Source: Clostridia bacterium (GTDB lineage: Bacteria > Bacillota > Clostridia > Oscillospirales > Acutalibacteraceae). Taken from it: DNA of 32,209 nucleotides. The notes beneath the pieces were generated by a model that saw only the letters and a program-made list of their open reading frames with translations, was not told the DNA's origin and made no database searches. Shown in pieces: positions 31,545-32,209 of the stretch; position 1 is the first letter of the stretch, and the number at the start of each line of letters is the position of its first letter. Location of the stretch: the NCBI GenBank assembly GCA_017521925.1, contig JAFXBG010000003.1, positions 1 to 32,209 on the forward strand, in the 5' to 3' direction. The translations under genes and the position numbers were made by a program.

Positions 31545-32209
31545 TCAAAACTCAAAGCTATCGGTTATACCCACAAGCCTTGAGTTATCTCTTTTGACAT
31601 AATACATCTCGGTTATCTGTGAGGTACTGTGTCCGAGAAGGTCACCAGCTTGTCTTGGTGTTAGGCACTTTATTGTACCGTCAGGTTGCTTTACACCATT
31701 CACAAGATTGGTTGCGAATGTATGTCTGAGGCTATGAAGACCCTTTTGTTCAATGCCTGCCGCTTCAAGTATTCGGTAATACCTCTTTCTGAGGTTGCTT
31801 GGTTTCGTGTAATTGCCCTTACTGTCACAGACCAGAGGACTGTCCTCACCGAAATAAAACTCTGCTCTGAGCTCTTTTATTGCCTCAACAGCGGTGTTGT
31901 TAAGTGGAACTGTCCTTTTGCTTGTAGCAGTCTTAGGCTTGCCCACCTCTATCTCTCTGCCTGATTCAAACTCTACACCATCCCTTTTCTGAACCTCTTT
32001 CACAGCTTGGTTGATGTGCAGAACCCTGTTCTCAAGGTCAATGTCACTGTTAAGCAGACCGAGTAATTCTCCTGTTCTCAACCCTGTGTTCAACATAAGG
32101 ATGTATGCCGCTGACTGCTGGTACATCCTCTTACCCGTTCCCCACGTCTTACACATTCCTCTTTGAACTTTTGTATCTCCTCATCTGTGAACACCACTAC
32201 TGTGTCACA
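31545..32209 (-). pseudogene. Tyrosine recombinase (integrase), frameshifted and cut by the window edge
   Basis: The 203-residue frame to 32156 carries the catalytic domain: Arg in NTGLRTGELLGL, HSLRHTFATNL, LLGHS and the nucleophile region MYYVKRD. It thus has the Arg, His-x-x-Arg, His and Tyr residues of phage- or ICE-type integrases. Upstream, bases 32209 to about 32155 code in the neighbouring frame for DTVVVFTDEEIQKFKEEC, which is the usual linker just before this domain. The frame shift by one base lies near 32145-32160. The N-terminal arm- and core-binding domains lie outside the window. The shift may be real decay or a sequencing error. No associated element genes are visible. Confidence 0.8.

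Overview
The window looks like a chromosomal contig piece from a Gram-positive gut Clostridium-class bacterium, most likely a Ruminococcus-type member of the Oscillospirales. The reasons are strong AGGAGG-type ribosome sites, TTGACA/TATAAT promoters, a PpdK/GlmU-like/Prs/Pth/Mfd neighbourhood, and a secreted dockerin protein with a starch-binding-like domain. The genus is inference; no rRNA is present.

Layout. (1) 1-142: a short foreign-looking reading frame fused to an interrupted ppdK (142-999, minus strand). (2) 1343-9439, plus strand: housekeeping genes for a GlmU-like nucleotidyltransferase, Prs, Pth, Mfd, a SurA/PrsA-like foldase lipoprotein and a Thr/Pro/Glu-rich membrane-anchored protein, ending at a bidirectional terminator. 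(3) 9509-11122, minus: a secreted dockerin protein. (4) 11301-22298, minus: 17 tightly packed phage-particle genes running from small and large terminase, portal, protease, decoration protein, capsid and connectors to a PBSX/Mu-type baseplate and a small fibre. All frames are open and recognised catalytic motifs are intact. The genes for tail sheath, conventional tail tube and tape measure are missing, as are lysis, integration and lysogeny genes. Where the tail genes would normally sit there is one 246-aa protein and one 38-aa ORF. (5) 22828-22903: tRNA-Trp(CCA) with its own promoter and terminator. (6) 22971-24688: an IS150-group IS3 element that landed with a GTT duplication in the loop of a 14-bp stem. 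(7) 24944-31426, minus, visibly A/T-richer: an OmpR-type two-component system, a membrane-anchored protein, a lipoprotein and a LanFEG-like ABC exporter, tied together by GATACA direct-repeat operators. (8) 31545-32209, minus: a frameshifted tyrosine recombinase cut by the window edge.

How the parts work together. In region 7 the response-regulator promoter and the lipoprotein/ABC promoter share the same architecture: GATACA boxes about 11 bp apart, then 8-9 bp, then a -10. This predicts autoregulation plus activation of an antimicrobial-peptide-type immunity exporter. A second copy of the operator follows the ABC operon; it has identical spacing, three boxes altered in the same way, and no -10. 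In region 4 packaging, capsid and baseplate genes form one translationally coupled operon without a normal tail. It is the best candidate here for an undescribed system, such as a domesticated, gene-transfer-agent-like or very short-tailed particle, although an internal deletion cannot be excluded from sequence alone.
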